Part shown: positions 26,503-34,822 of the stretch, in pieces
Layout: every line of letters starts with the position of its first letter
Numbering within the stretch: position 1 is the first letter of the stretch
Notes under the pieces: model-generated
What the model was told of the DNA's origin: nothing
The model's input: the letters and a program-made list of their open reading frames with translations, nothing else
Database searches by the model: none
Assembly: GCA_002345565.1 (NCBI GenBank)
Contig: DDVS01000007.1
Coordinates: forward strand, 1-55,615
DNA length: 55,615 bases
Direction of reading: 5' to 3'
From: Flavobacteriales bacterium UBA2306
Lineage (GTDB): Bacteria > Bacteroidota > Bacteroidia > Flavobacteriales > Weeksellaceae
Program-made: the position numbers and the translations under genes

Positions 26503-26862
26503 ATGTTGATCAGAAAGAACAAAGCTGTTAAGGATTTTATCTCGGTATTTTTTGCCGCGATGTATCTTTTTGTGGCTTTGTTTTCTTCAAAATTACACAA
26601 TCACGAAGGCGAATCTTACTTCAGAGATTCCGGATTCAAGAAAACAGAGAAAAGCATTTCAAAAGAAGTTTCCAAAAGTCAATCGGGAGACTGTTTGGCT
26701 TGTCATTTTCTAGCGACTGGAAACTCATTGGTTCCAGAAGAATTCGTTTTTCATTTTGAAAACCATACCAACGAAGCACAACAAACTTTTTCTGTACATG
26801 AAAAAATATGGTCAGCGACCAAATATACCTTTCAGCTTCGAGGTCCTCCATCAATTTCATAA
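26503..26862 (+). CDS. Small membrane-anchored peptide with CxxCH motif
   Basis: A 119-residue protein not assigned to a named family. Residues 14-31 form one hydrophobic segment, followed by a periplasmic region with HNHEGE, CLACHF (a CxxCH pattern near residue 66) and several His. The pattern is like the small DUF2946-type proteins seen near copper or zinc uptake genes. It is the first of three genes whose products carry many His and a TonB receptor, so metal capture or haem is the likely theme. The single CxxCH might bind haem but has no cytochrome fold. Confidence 0.7.
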   Translation: MLIRKNKAVKDFISVFFAAMYLFVALFSSKLHNHEGESYFRDSGFKKTEKSISKEVSKSQSGDCLACHFLATGNSLVPEEFVFHFENHTNEAQQTFSVHEKIWSATKYTFQLRGPPSIS

Positions 26863-27168
26863 TTAATCTAAATCTAGGGAAAAGTCTAGAAGACTCAAGC
26901 TTCATAAATATCAATTGATTGATGTTTTGGAAATTTTAGAAATCTTTGCGTTCAAACTTATCCTTGTAATAGATTTAAACTAACTTTTTATCGACTATTT
27001 TAATTTTTATTAATGAAAAAATGAACCTCTTAGGTTTGTTTTAGATATTAGTATTAATTACAATTTGTACATTTTTATTTGTGTAAATCCGTCGATAATT
27101 ACAACAAATTTCAAGATTTTTTTATAGATACTTTTTACAAAGAAAAGTATGCAATCTTTTATTTTACA
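26863..27168. other. Spacer before the TonB receptor
   Basis: 306 bases without a gene. No terminator is obvious after the small gene. Imperfect palindromic words such as TTACAATTTGTAC (27058-27070) lie near the receptor start and could include a promoter or metal-regulator site. I cannot name the regulator. Confidence 0.4.
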
Positions 27169-29553
27169 ATGAAATTGATATATAGTTTATTGTTCATCTT
27201 TTGTGGATTGGCAATTACAAACGCACAGAAAACATATACTGTTCAAGGGACTGTTCAGGATTTTCACGACAAAACGATGTTGGAAAATGCTGTGGTAAAA
27301 ATCGGTGAATTCTCCACCAAAACAGATAAAACAGGAAAGTTTTCTTTTAAGCAAATTCCTGCAGGTCAGTACAAACTCATTGCAAAACATCCTGATTGTA
27401 ATGATTATACTGAAAATGTAGGAGTTACAAAGGATGTTCATTTGGCAATTACCTTGGAACATCACAGCAACGAAATCCAAGGTGTAACAATTCACGGCAA
27501 TCATAAAAACAAAGGTTCTGTGATTATGAGAACGCTGGACAAAACAGAAATAGAGAGGAATTCCACAGAAAATCTTGGAAATCTTTTATCAAAAATCTCT
27601 GGAGTTACAACTTTGAAAACAGGGAATAATATCACAAAACCTGTCATCCGAGGTTTGTATGGAAGCCGAATTTCTATCGTGAACAACGGTGTGAAAATGG
27701 CAGAACAGGAATGGGGTGTAGAGCACGCACCCAATATCGATGTCAATGATTTTGAACATATTGATGTTGTGAAAGGCGCATCTGCTTTGAAATACGGGAA
27801 TGAAGGTGTAGGCGGTGTTGTGATTCTAGAGCCTGTGAATCTGCCAAAGAAAGATACTGTGATGGGAAGCGTGAGGCTTTCTGGAATTTCTAATGGAAAA
27901 GGAGGAGAGATTGGGGCTAATGTTCTCAAAGCTTGGGAAAACCAATGGTTTGTAAAAGCAGGCGGAAGTTATCGGAAAACCGGTGACCAATATGTTCCGC
28001 ATCATACTTTGCAAAATACTGGTCAAGAATTTAATTCATTTAATTTCTCGTTCGGGAAACGTAGTTTTCTTCAAGGTTTTGATGTGTCGTATAGCGGAAC
28101 CAATCAGGAATTCGGGATTTACAAGGGTGCACATTTGTCAAGTCCCGAGGATTTTTACAATGCCGTTAATTTTGGACAACCTTACTTTTTGGACAACTTC
28201 AGTTATGATATAGACCATCCGAAGCAAGAAGTGGAACATCATATTGCAAAATTGACAGCTTACAGACGTTTCGCGGATTTCGGAAAACTGACTTTTCAAT
28301 ATAGTTTTCAGCTTAACAGAAGAAAGGAATATGATATCCGAAGAGGCGAACTGAATCAGTTATCTTCTATGGATTTGAGACTCATCACCCATTCGGCGAG
28401 TTTGGTTCATCTGCTGGAACGTTCCAATTGGAGTTTGGAAAGCGGAATCTCTGCAGGTTATCAAGATAATTATCCAAATCCTGCGACCAAAGCAAGACGT
28501 CTAATTCCGGATTATTACAGATATGACGCAGGTGCTTTTTCAGTTTTTAAATATAAATTCAATTCTAAACTTAATGGAGAAGCTGCTGTAAGATATGACT
28601 TCAGCAGATATGATTCTTATAAATATTATGATTCTGATAAATGGGAAGCCAATTATGCCGCAATCTTCCCACAATTTTTTGTGCAGGAATCTGGCAGCAG
28701 AACTTTGACAAGACCTATTTTGGATTATCATAATTTGTCAGCTAATCTTGGTTTGGATTATAAACCGACTCAGGATTATGAATTTAGACTTAATTTATCA
28801 AGAGCTGAAAGAACACCCAATCCTGCAGAACTTTTCTCGGATGGATTGCATCATTCTGCAGCCATTATGGAAGAAGGAAATCTGAATGTCAAGAAAGAAA
28901 CGATTTATAATATTAATCTTTCATTGGCAGGTCATTTTGATGTGTTGAGAGGATTACATTTGGAAATCAATCCTTACTTGATGTATTCTGATAGTTTTGT
29001 GAATCAAGTTCCAAGCAGTGTTCTTAATACCAATAGAGGTGTTTTCCCCGTTTGGACTTATCAGCAAATCAAAGCCAGAATGATTGGAGTTGATGCTGAT
29101 GCAGAGTTGTCGATTTTGAATAATCTGAAATGGAAATCAGGTTTCAGTATTTTGAGAGGTGACGACCTTTCTAATAATGAGCCATTAATTCTAATGATGC
29201 CGGCTAAATTGAGAAACTCAATCGAGTTAACACTCAATAAACCAAAGAATTTCTATATCGCTTTGGAGAACGAAAATACATTTAAACAAAATCGTTTTCC
29301 GATAAGAAATCTTCCGGTAACTTTTATTAAAGACGGCGTAGAGTATAATGAGACAGTCGATTTCAGTTCTACACCGGCAGCTTATACTTTATTTAATGCT
29401 TCTATTGGAGCCAACTTATTTAAAAATCTGAATTTTAACTTCAGAATCAACAACCTATTTAACACAGAGTACCGTGAATATCTGAACAGGCTAAGATATT
29501 ATATGTACGAGCCAGGAAGAAACTTCGTCGTAACTCTGAAATATAATTTTTAA
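27169..29553 (+). CDS. TonB-dependent outer-membrane receptor, possibly for zinc or another metal
   Basis: A 794-residue TonB receptor. Signal peptide 1-20 (KLIYSLLFIFCGLAITNAQ), a CarboxypepD-reg-like domain at about 22-105, a plug at about 120-235 (KISGVTTLKTGNNITKPVIR, VKGASALKYGNEGVGGVV), then a 22-strand barrel ending in an aromatic Tyr-Asn-Phe. Near residue 565 AERTPNPAELFSDGLHHSA followed by EEGNLNVKKE recalls ZnuD-like zinc receptors. A longer TTG-started reading frame from 27079 is likely false. A His-rich lipoprotein follows by 27 bases. Confidence 0.9.
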   Translation: MKLIYSLLFIFCGLAITNAQKTYTVQGTVQDFHDKTMLENAVVKIGEFSTKTDKTGKFSFKQIPAGQYKLIAKHPDCNDYTENVGVTKDVHLAITLEHHSNEIQGVTIHGNHKNKGSVIMRTLDKTEIERNSTENLGNLLSKISGVTTLKTGNNITKPVIRGLYGSRISIVNNGVKMAEQEWGVEHAPNIDVNDFEHIDVVKGASALKYGNEGVGGVVILEPVNLPKKDTVMGSVRLSGISNGKGGEIGANVLKAWENQWFVKAGGSYRKTGDQYVPHHTLQNTGQEFNSFNFSFGKRSFLQGFDVSYSGTNQEFGIYKGAHLSSPEDFYNAVNFGQPYFLDNFSYDIDHPKQEVEHHIAKLTAYRRFADFGKLTFQYSFQLNRRKEYDIRRGELNQLSSMDLRLITHSASLVHLLERSNWSLESGISAGYQDNYPNPATKARRLIPDYYRYDAGAFSVFKYKFNSKLNGEAAVRYDFSRYDSYKYYDSDKWEANYAAIFPQFFVQESGSRTLTRPILDYHNLSANLGLDYKPTQDYEFRLNLSRAERTPNPAELFSDGLHHSAAIMEEGNLNVKKETIYNINLSLAGHFDVLRGLHLEINPYLMYSDSFVNQVPSSVLNTNRGVFPVWTYQQIKARMIGVDADAELSILNNLKWKSGFSILRGDDLSNNEPLILMMPAKLRNSIELTLNKPKNFYIALENENTFKQNRFPIRNLPVTFIKDGVEYNETVDFSSTPAAYTLFNASIGANLFKNLNFNFRINNLFNTEYREYLNRLRYYMYEPGRNFVVTLKYNF

Positions 29554-29580
29554 TTATTACAACTTAAAATTTAAATCAAA

Positions 29581-30141
29581 ATGAAAAAATTATTAAATAT
29601 AACACTAGCACTTTTAGCAGCCTTTTTTATCTTGTCTTGTAGAAATAGCGATGATGATATTCCAGAAGATGTACACGAGCACGACGAAATCGGGAAAGTG
29701 GTTTTAACGCTTACGAACAAAGCTGACGCCAATGATGTACAAACTGTCAATGTTATTAGTGGAGAAGCGGATGGACATTTGCATTTGCACGCGGGCGATA
29801 CTTATACAGCGGTATTGGATTTCCAAATCAAGCACGATGATCATTACCATTCTTCTGATGAGATTGAGGAAGAAAAAGACCATCACTTTATTACATTTGG
29901 TCCAGCTAATGCGGATATTGTTGTCTTGAGAGCAGCGGACGATATTGTAAGAACAGACGGTCAAAAATTAGGTTTGAAAACAGAATGGACTGTTAATTCT
30001 ACTCAAGAAACTGGAAAAATGAATATCAAATTAATCCACGGTCCTTCAACAGTTAATCAAAACTATCCGTCAGCAACCAATCAATTAGGTCAGACAACTG
30101 GAGGTGAAACGGATGTTGATATTACTGTGGATGCTCATTAA
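29581..30141 (+). CDS. His-rich lipoprotein
   Basis: A 186-residue lipoprotein. The signal ends in a lipobox FILSC (Cys near 20), then an acidic and His-rich stretch DDDIPEDVHEHDE. The body has DGHLHLHAGDTY, KHDDHYHSSDE and DHHF, clusters that could bind Zn, Cu, Ni or Co. No named domain was recognised. It is placed directly after the TonB receptor, so it probably collects or hands over the same substrate. A clean terminator follows. Confidence 0.85.
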   Translation: MKKLLNITLALLAAFFILSCRNSDDDIPEDVHEHDEIGKVVLTLTNKADANDVQTVNVISGEADGHLHLHAGDTYTAVLDFQIKHDDHYHSSDEIEEEKDHHFITFGPANADIVVLRAADDIVRTDGQKLGLKTEWTVNSTQETGKMNIKLIHGPSTVNQNYPSATNQLGQTTGGETDVDITVDAH

Positions 30142-30169
30142 TCCCAAGATCATTCAATTATATCTAAAT

Positions 30170-30197
30170 AAAGATGTCTTTTGTAAGGCATCTTTAT
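30170..30197 (+). terminator. Terminator after the His-rich lipoprotein gene
   Basis: AAAGATGTCTT with near-complement AAGGCATCTTT, a four-base loop and a following T-run. Confidence 0.85.
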
Positions 30198-30248
30198 TTT
30201 TTTAAATGAAATTTTATGATTTTTTATAAAATTCAAGATTGTATTTAA

Positions 30249-30280
30249 TTTTGAAGTTCCTCAGAATTTGACTACTTTTG
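30249..30280 (+). promoter_or_regulatory. Promoter of tig
   Basis: TTTTG at 30249-30253, 19 bases, then TACTTTTG at 30273-30280 form a full Bacteroidota -33/-7 pair (TTTG and TAnnTTTG). It lies 20 bases upstream of the tig ATG. Confidence 0.8.
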
Positions 30281-30300
30281 CAACCTAAAAATTTCAATTA

Positions 30301-31635
30301 ATGAACGTTACAGCTAAAAACCACGATGAGGTAAGTGCATTACTTACAGTGACATTGGAGAAAGCAGATTATAAGGACAAAGTAGAAAAGCAATTGATCA
30401 ACTATGCAAAAAATGCACAGGTTCCTGGATTCAGAAAAGGAAAAGTGCCATTGAGTATGGTTAGAAAACAATATGAAGCAGGAATTGCTTTCGAAGAAAT
30501 CAACAAGCAGGTTTCTGAAGCGTTGAACGGTTATGTAAACGAAAACAAACTAAGACTAGTTGGACAACCAGTTCCTCAACCAGTTAACGATTTCAACCAC
30601 AATGCTGAGTCTTTGTCTGTAGCTTTCGAAGTTGGATATGAGCCAGAATTTACAGTTGATTTGACTAAATATGAAGCGCCTCATTACAAAGTAGAAGCTT
30701 CTGACAAAGAAATATCTACAAGTGTAGAAAATATGCAAAAGCGTTTTGCAGAAAGAGTAGCTGAAGAGAAAATTGGTAAAGATTCTTACGTTGCTCTAGA
30801 GGTTTCTCAAGTTGTAGAAGCTGATGCAGAAGGTGAGCATCACCACGCACCAAAGAACGTAACTGTTTCTAAAGATCAGAAAGAAGCTTACGATTTGGTT
30901 AAAAAATTGAAAAAAGACGGTTCTGTAAAAGTTTCTAAAGAAGATTTAGTAGCTAAAGAAGAATTGGCAAAACAATTAGGTTTCAGCAAAGAAGAAGCAG
31001 AACATCTTCACCACAACGAGGTTGAAGTAACTGTAAAAGATATCTACGGATTGAACTTGGCAGAACTTAACCAAGAATTGTTCGATAAAGTTTACGGTAA
31101 AGATGTTATCACGACTGAAGAAGAATTGAAAGCTAGAGTTAAAACTGAATTGGATGAGTATTTCCAACAAAATGCTGATGTTCATTTCGTAAACAAAATT
31201 CTAGAGCAAGTTAACGAGAAAGAAGAAATCAAATTACCAGAAGAATTCTTAATCAAATGGTTGTTGTTCTCTAATCAAAATATTACTTCCGAAGAGCAGG
31301 CAAAAGAAATCCTTGAGAACGAGAAAAACATTATCAAAGGTCAAATCCTTGAAGGAAAATTGATGAACGATAACGAAATCAATTTGGATTATGCAGAAGT
31401 TCTTGGACAAGCTGAGCAATTGGTAAGAAACCAGTTAGCAATCTACGGAATCCACCATTTAGGAGATGACGAGGTTCAAAAATATGCAGCAGAAATGTTG
31501 AAAGATGAGAACCAAGTAAGACAAATCTCTTCTGAAGTTGCTATGGCAAAATTGAAAGACGTAATCTTGGAGAAATCTAAGAAAGTAGAAACTGCAATCT
31601 CTCACGATGAGTTTCTTGAAGTATTGAATAAATAA
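30301..31635 (+). CDS. tig: Trigger factor
   Basis: Trigger factor binds the ribosome exit and helps nascent chains fold. The N-terminal ribosome-binding domain is clear (about 1-145, with the signature GFRKGKVPLSMVRKQYE). The C-terminal chaperone arms (from about 250) are also clear. The middle domain, about 150-235, is replaced or degenerate: instead of an FKBP prolyl-isomerase sequence it has EVSQVVEADAEGEHHHAPK and LHHNEVEVTVKDIYG. So peptidyl-prolyl isomerase activity is unlikely. The promoter lies just upstream. Confidence 0.93.
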   Translation: MNVTAKNHDEVSALLTVTLEKADYKDKVEKQLINYAKNAQVPGFRKGKVPLSMVRKQYEAGIAFEEINKQVSEALNGYVNENKLRLVGQPVPQPVNDFNHNAESLSVAFEVGYEPEFTVDLTKYEAPHYKVEASDKEISTSVENMQKRFAERVAEEKIGKDSYVALEVSQVVEADAEGEHHHAPKNVTVSKDQKEAYDLVKKLKKDGSVKVSKEDLVAKEELAKQLGFSKEEAEHLHHNEVEVTVKDIYGLNLAELNQELFDKVYGKDVITTEEELKARVKTELDEYFQQNADVHFVNKILEQVNEKEEIKLPEEFLIKWLLFSNQNITSEEQAKEILENEKNIIKGQILEGKLMNDNEINLDYAEVLGQAEQLVRNQLAIYGIHHLGDDEVQKYAAEMLKDENQVRQISSEVAMAKLKDVILEKSKKVETAISHDEFLEVLNK

Positions 31636-31653
31636 TTCTTTAAAATAAATACA

Positions 31654-31687
31654 AACGCCCGATTCTTTTGAGTCGGGCGTTTTTTAT
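31654..31687. terminator. Terminator after tig
   Basis: AACGCCCGA with complement TCGGGCGTT, loop about ten bases, followed by TTTTTT. Confidence 0.9.
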
Positions 31688-31808
31688 TTGATAATATTTC
31701 GAATGAAATTAAGCTTAACCAAATTCAATGAATTGAATCTTTAGAAACTTTAATCTTAATAAAATCTTTACCTAAAAGTTAATTGAAAGAACTTTACTTC
31801 AATTTGTA

Positions 31809-31865
31809 ATGTCAGTCTGAGGCTCTCGAAGACAATTCAATTGTCAGTCTGAGGTTCTCGAAGAC
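31809..31865. repeat. Tandem pair of REP-like units
   Basis: Two copies of TGTCAGTCTGAGGxTCTCGAAGAC (31810-31833 and 31842-31865), separated by eight bases, lie just downstream of the M23 peptidase gene on its minus strand. Relatives occur at 36136, 36181, 38642, 38704, 50985 and 51028. Confidence 0.75.
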
Positions 31866-31873
31866 CTATTGAA

Positions 31874-32755
31874 TTAAAAATTCAAAAACAATCTAGGATT
31901 AATCGGCTGATTGTTCTTGTGAACTTCATAATGAAGATGAGGTCCTGTAGAACGTCCAGTATTGCCAGATTTTGCAATGATTTGATTGACTTTTACTCTG
32001 TCATTCGTTTCAACCAAAAGCTCGGAAAGATGTCCGTATAAAGTCACAAGACCATTGCCGTGTTCTATCATAACACAATTTCCGTAACCGCCTCTTACGC
32101 CAGAAAAGATCACTTTTCCTGCCGCTGCCGCTTTTACAGGACTTCCGTAAGCAACTGCAACGTCTAATCCTTTGTGGAACTGCATTTGGTCTTTCTCGGC
32201 AGGAGCGTTGCTGGAAGCATTTTTATCTTCTTTTACAATCGCTTGTCTTTTTATAACATTTCCAAGGCTGTCTTTTTCTTCAGCAATATTAGAATTGTTA
32301 GCAACGTCCGTAGATTTGGGAGGAATAGGGTTTTTTCTGATTCCAAAATTGGAAGAGATATAACCGTCAGTCGGTATTCCCAAAGGAATCTGCTGTAATC
32401 TTTGTTCAAGGTCAACCAAATATTGGCTATATCTGTTGCTGACTTTTGCTAAGTAAACTTCATTTTCTAAACTGTCTTTTGCGAGTCTTTCGATTCTTAG
32501 GTCGGAAACGTTTTTTGATTTTAGAAATCCATCGATGCTTCTAATGCTTTGGTCAACAAGAGCGAGGTCGGTTTTCAGTTGAAGATGGTCGATACTGTCT
32601 TTTTCATTATTGATTTTTACAATATTGACCTGATAGACTTTATCATCTTTATCATTATAAAATTTTCCGATGACTAGACCTTCAATAAAACAGATAATTA
32701 GTAATAATATAAGGACAATATTTTTTTTCTTTTTTGATTTCAGAAATTGAACCAT
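31874..32755 (-). CDS. M23-family metallopeptidase
   Basis: A zinc endopeptidase that cuts peptidoglycan cross-links. The 293 residues have an N-terminal membrane anchor (about 13-31), a helical region that may form a coiled coil (about 50-115), and a C-terminal LytM/M23 domain: FHKGLDVAVAYGSPV (zinc His and Asp), TLYGHLSELLV, and PHLHYEVHKN (the second His pair). It is probably periplasmic cell-wall remodelling. A -7 element TACTTTTG on the minus strand is at 32779-32786. It is alone in its unit. Confidence 0.93.
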   Translation of the reverse strand: MVQFLKSKKKKNIVLILLLIICFIEGLVIGKFYNDKDDKVYQVNIVKINNEKDSIDHLQLKTDLALVDQSIRSIDGFLKSKNVSDLRIERLAKDSLENEVYLAKVSNRYSQYLVDLEQRLQQIPLGIPTDGYISSNFGIRKNPIPPKSTDVANNSNIAEEKDSLGNVIKRQAIVKEDKNASSNAPAEKDQMQFHKGLDVAVAYGSPVKAAAAGKVIFSGVRGGYGNCVMIEHGNGLVTLYGHLSELLVETNDRVKVNQIIAKSGNTGRSTGPHLHYEVHKNNQPINPRLFLNF

Positions 32756-32907
32756 TAATTGATTTTTAAAATGGACTGCAAAAGTAATAATTTTTATCTT
32801 TTCTAATGTTGATCGAACTTAGGAATGCGATTTGTTTTAATGAAAGTTAATTATTCTTAAATTCTTGTTAAACGAAATTTACATTGATGTAAAATCATAA
32901 TTTATAT

Positions 32908-32915
32908 TAGATTTG
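32908..32915 (+). promoter_or_regulatory. -7 element upstream of gpsA
   Basis: TAGATTTG fits TAnnTTTG, with a TTG at 32884-32886, 21 bases upstream, as a possible -33. Confidence 0.6.
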
Positions 32916-32939
32916 TAGCAATGAAAAAGACGACAGAAA

Positions 32940-33956
32940 ATGACTAAGAAATCGACTAAATCCTCTAATAATGTACGCGTTGGCGTTTTAGGAAGCGGAA
33001 GTTTTGCAACGGCCATTGTAAAAATGCTTGTGGAAAATTGCAAAACGGTCAATTGGTGCGTTCGAAACGAGTTTGTGAAAGGTGCGATTGAACAGCGCGG
33101 ACACAATCCAACTTATTTGACGACGGTTAGTTTCAATCTTAAAAAACTTCAGATTACAACGGATATCAACGAGTTAGTTTCCAATTGTGATGTGATTATT
33201 CTCGCGGTTCCATCCATTTATCTGGCGGAATCTATGGAGAAAATGACTTGTGATTATCAAGGCAAATTATTCTGTTCGGCTATCAAAGGGATTGTGCCAA
33301 AACATAATGATATCGTGGCTCATTATCTTCGGGATGAGTTTAAAATTGGATTCAAAAACCAAGCGGTTATTGCCGGTCCTTGTCACGCTGAAGAAGTGGC
33401 GATGGAGCGTTTGTCTTATCTTACTGTTGCGGTTGCTGAACAAGAAGATGCAGACACTTTGCAAGAGATTTTGTCATCTTTTTATATTAAAGTCAATACA
33501 AGTTGCGATATTCTAGGCAACGAATATTCTGCGATTCTTAAAAATATCTATGCCATCGGAGCAGGAATTGCGAGCGGTTTAGGTTATGGAGATAACTTTA
33601 TTGCGGTTTACGTTTCCAACGCCATCCGTGAGATGGAAATTTTTTTGGAAGCCATTTATGCAGAGCCTAGAGATGTTAATGAAAGTGCTTATCTGGGAGA
33701 TTTGATTGTAACGGCTTATTCGTTATTTTCCAGAAACAGAAATCTGGGCAACTTGATTGGTAAAGGTTATACGGTGAAATCTGCCATCCAATCGATGAGC
33801 ATGGTTGCTGAAGGTTATTATGCGACTAACGGAATCTACGCCATCTGCAAAGAAAAGAAACTGAAACTTCCCATTATCAATGCAGTTTATGATATTTTGT
33901 ATGAAGGGAAAAGCGCAGAGAAACAATTTGCAAAACTGACGGACAAATTGACGTAA
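32940..33956 (+). CDS. gpsA: Glycerol-3-phosphate dehydrogenase [NAD(P)+]
   Basis: GpsA reduces dihydroxyacetone phosphate to glycerol-3-phosphate for phospholipid synthesis. The 338-residue enzyme has the nucleotide motif VGVLGSGSFATAIVKML, the block SAIKGIVPKH, AGPCHAEEVA and the catalytic Lys in LKNIYAIGAGIASGLGYG. The N-terminus has a Ser/Lys-rich extension of about 12 residues. A short out-of-frame ORF (ATG at 32921, eight codons) overlaps the start. Confidence 0.94.
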   Translation: MTKKSTKSSNNVRVGVLGSGSFATAIVKMLVENCKTVNWCVRNEFVKGAIEQRGHNPTYLTTVSFNLKKLQITTDINELVSNCDVIILAVPSIYLAESMEKMTCDYQGKLFCSAIKGIVPKHNDIVAHYLRDEFKIGFKNQAVIAGPCHAEEVAMERLSYLTVAVAEQEDADTLQEILSSFYIKVNTSCDILGNEYSAILKNIYAIGAGIASGLGYGDNFIAVYVSNAIREMEIFLEAIYAEPRDVNESAYLGDLIVTAYSLFSRNRNLGNLIGKGYTVKSAIQSMSMVAEGYYATNGIYAICKEKKLKLPIINAVYDILYEGKSAEKQFAKLTDKLT

Positions 33957-33964
33957 ATTTTTAA

Positions 33965-34078
33965 AACCACATAGACACATAAGATTTTGAATTTTAAAAT
34001 ACTTACTAAAGATTAAATAGCTATTTTAACTTTAGTGAACTCTTATTATAGCATTTTTTTCTATGTGCCTATGTGGTT
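33965..34078. repeat. Long-arm inverted repeat, type A copy 1
   Basis: Left arm 33965-33981 AACCACATAGACACATA and right arm 34062-34078 (complement AACCACATAGGCACATA) match in 16 of 17 bases, around an AT-rich core of 80 bases with an inner weak stem. Arms resemble those of the element at 45975-46113. No transposase is present, so it is a MITE-like or REP-like element. Confidence 0.7.
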
Positions 34079-34193
34079 AAAGATTTCAAAAAATAATGTA
34101 AATCTTAAAGAAAGTTAATTAACAATTATTAAAACACAATGGAATAGAATTTGCGAATTTTGCATTTTAAAATGAAAAAAGATCCAACACAAA

Positions 34194-34526
34194 ATGAAAC
34201 ATTCAAAATTTAAACTGGCTCAGGAAGCAATTAAGCACAAAGGATTTTTGCAGAAGATTCCTGCTGCAGTTAGAATGATTAAATTATGGCGAAAAGGAGA
34301 ATATAAAATGAAGTTTACCGACATTTTATTACCTGCATTAGCATTGCTGTATGTTATTTCTCCAATTGATATCATCCCTGATTTTGTTTTGGGAATTGGT
34401 GCTTTGGATGATTTGGCAATTTTAGCCTTCGCCATTCCGATGCTGATGAAAGAAGTGGACAAATTTCTACTCTGGGAAAACCAGAAAAACAATCCACAAA
34501 TTGTGGATGCAGAGATAGTAGATTGA
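34194..34526 (+). CDS. YkvA/DUF1232 membrane protein
   Basis: A 110-residue protein with the DUF1232 hallmark LALLYVISPIDIIPDFV around residues 55-72, one or two membrane helices, and a downstream helix GALDDLAILAFAIPML. The role of the family is not known. A 13-codon ORF (ATG at 34172) precedes and overlaps it out of frame. Confidence 0.9.
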   Translation: MKHSKFKLAQEAIKHKGFLQKIPAAVRMIKLWRKGEYKMKFTDILLPALALLYVISPIDIIPDFVLGIGALDDLAILAFAIPMLMKEVDKFLLWENQKNNPQIVDAEIVD

Positions 34527-34530
34527 ACAT

Positions 34531-34568
34531 AAAAAATCCGATTAATACCATATGAATCGGATTTTTTT
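34531..34568. terminator. Bidirectional terminator after the YkvA-like gene
   Basis: AAAAAATCCGATT and its complement, an 11-base loop, A-run before and T-run after, between converging genes. Confidence 0.85.
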
Positions 34569-34818
34569 ATACGATGTTAATCACATTTTCAATTTCCGGA
34601 GCAAATTGTTTAATAGTACTTTCTACTCCCAACTTCATTGTAGAACTGCTAATGCCACAACTGGAGCAATGTCCAAGAAGTCTTACAATTACAGTGTTTT
34701 CTTGCACATCAACTAGTTCGATATCGCCACCATCTTTATTAAGAAAAGGTCGGATACTTTCCAGCGCGTCCATTACTTTCGTTACCAGTTCTTCTTGAAT
34801 TTGATTTGTATTATCCAT
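34567..34818 (-). CDS. NifU-like Fe-S scaffold protein (C-terminal domain)
   Basis: An 83-residue NifU-C domain protein that carries an iron-sulfur cluster between subunits. The cluster ligands are the CxxC in LLGHCSSCGISSSTMKLG, and the N-terminal RPFLNKDGGDIELVDV is characteristic. It lies four bases after the mrp gene on the same strand, and both belong to Fe-S cluster assembly, so a joint role is probable. Confidence 0.93.
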   Translation of the reverse strand: MDNTNQIQEELVTKVMDALESIRPFLNKDGGDIELVDVQENTVIVRLLGHCSSCGISSSTMKLGVESTIKQFAPEIENVINIV

Positions 34819-34822
34819 TTTA

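Noticed and set aside
27079..27168. Longer TTG start for the TonB receptor
   Set aside because: It adds a hydrophilic stretch before a clear signal peptide that starts with ATG 27169.
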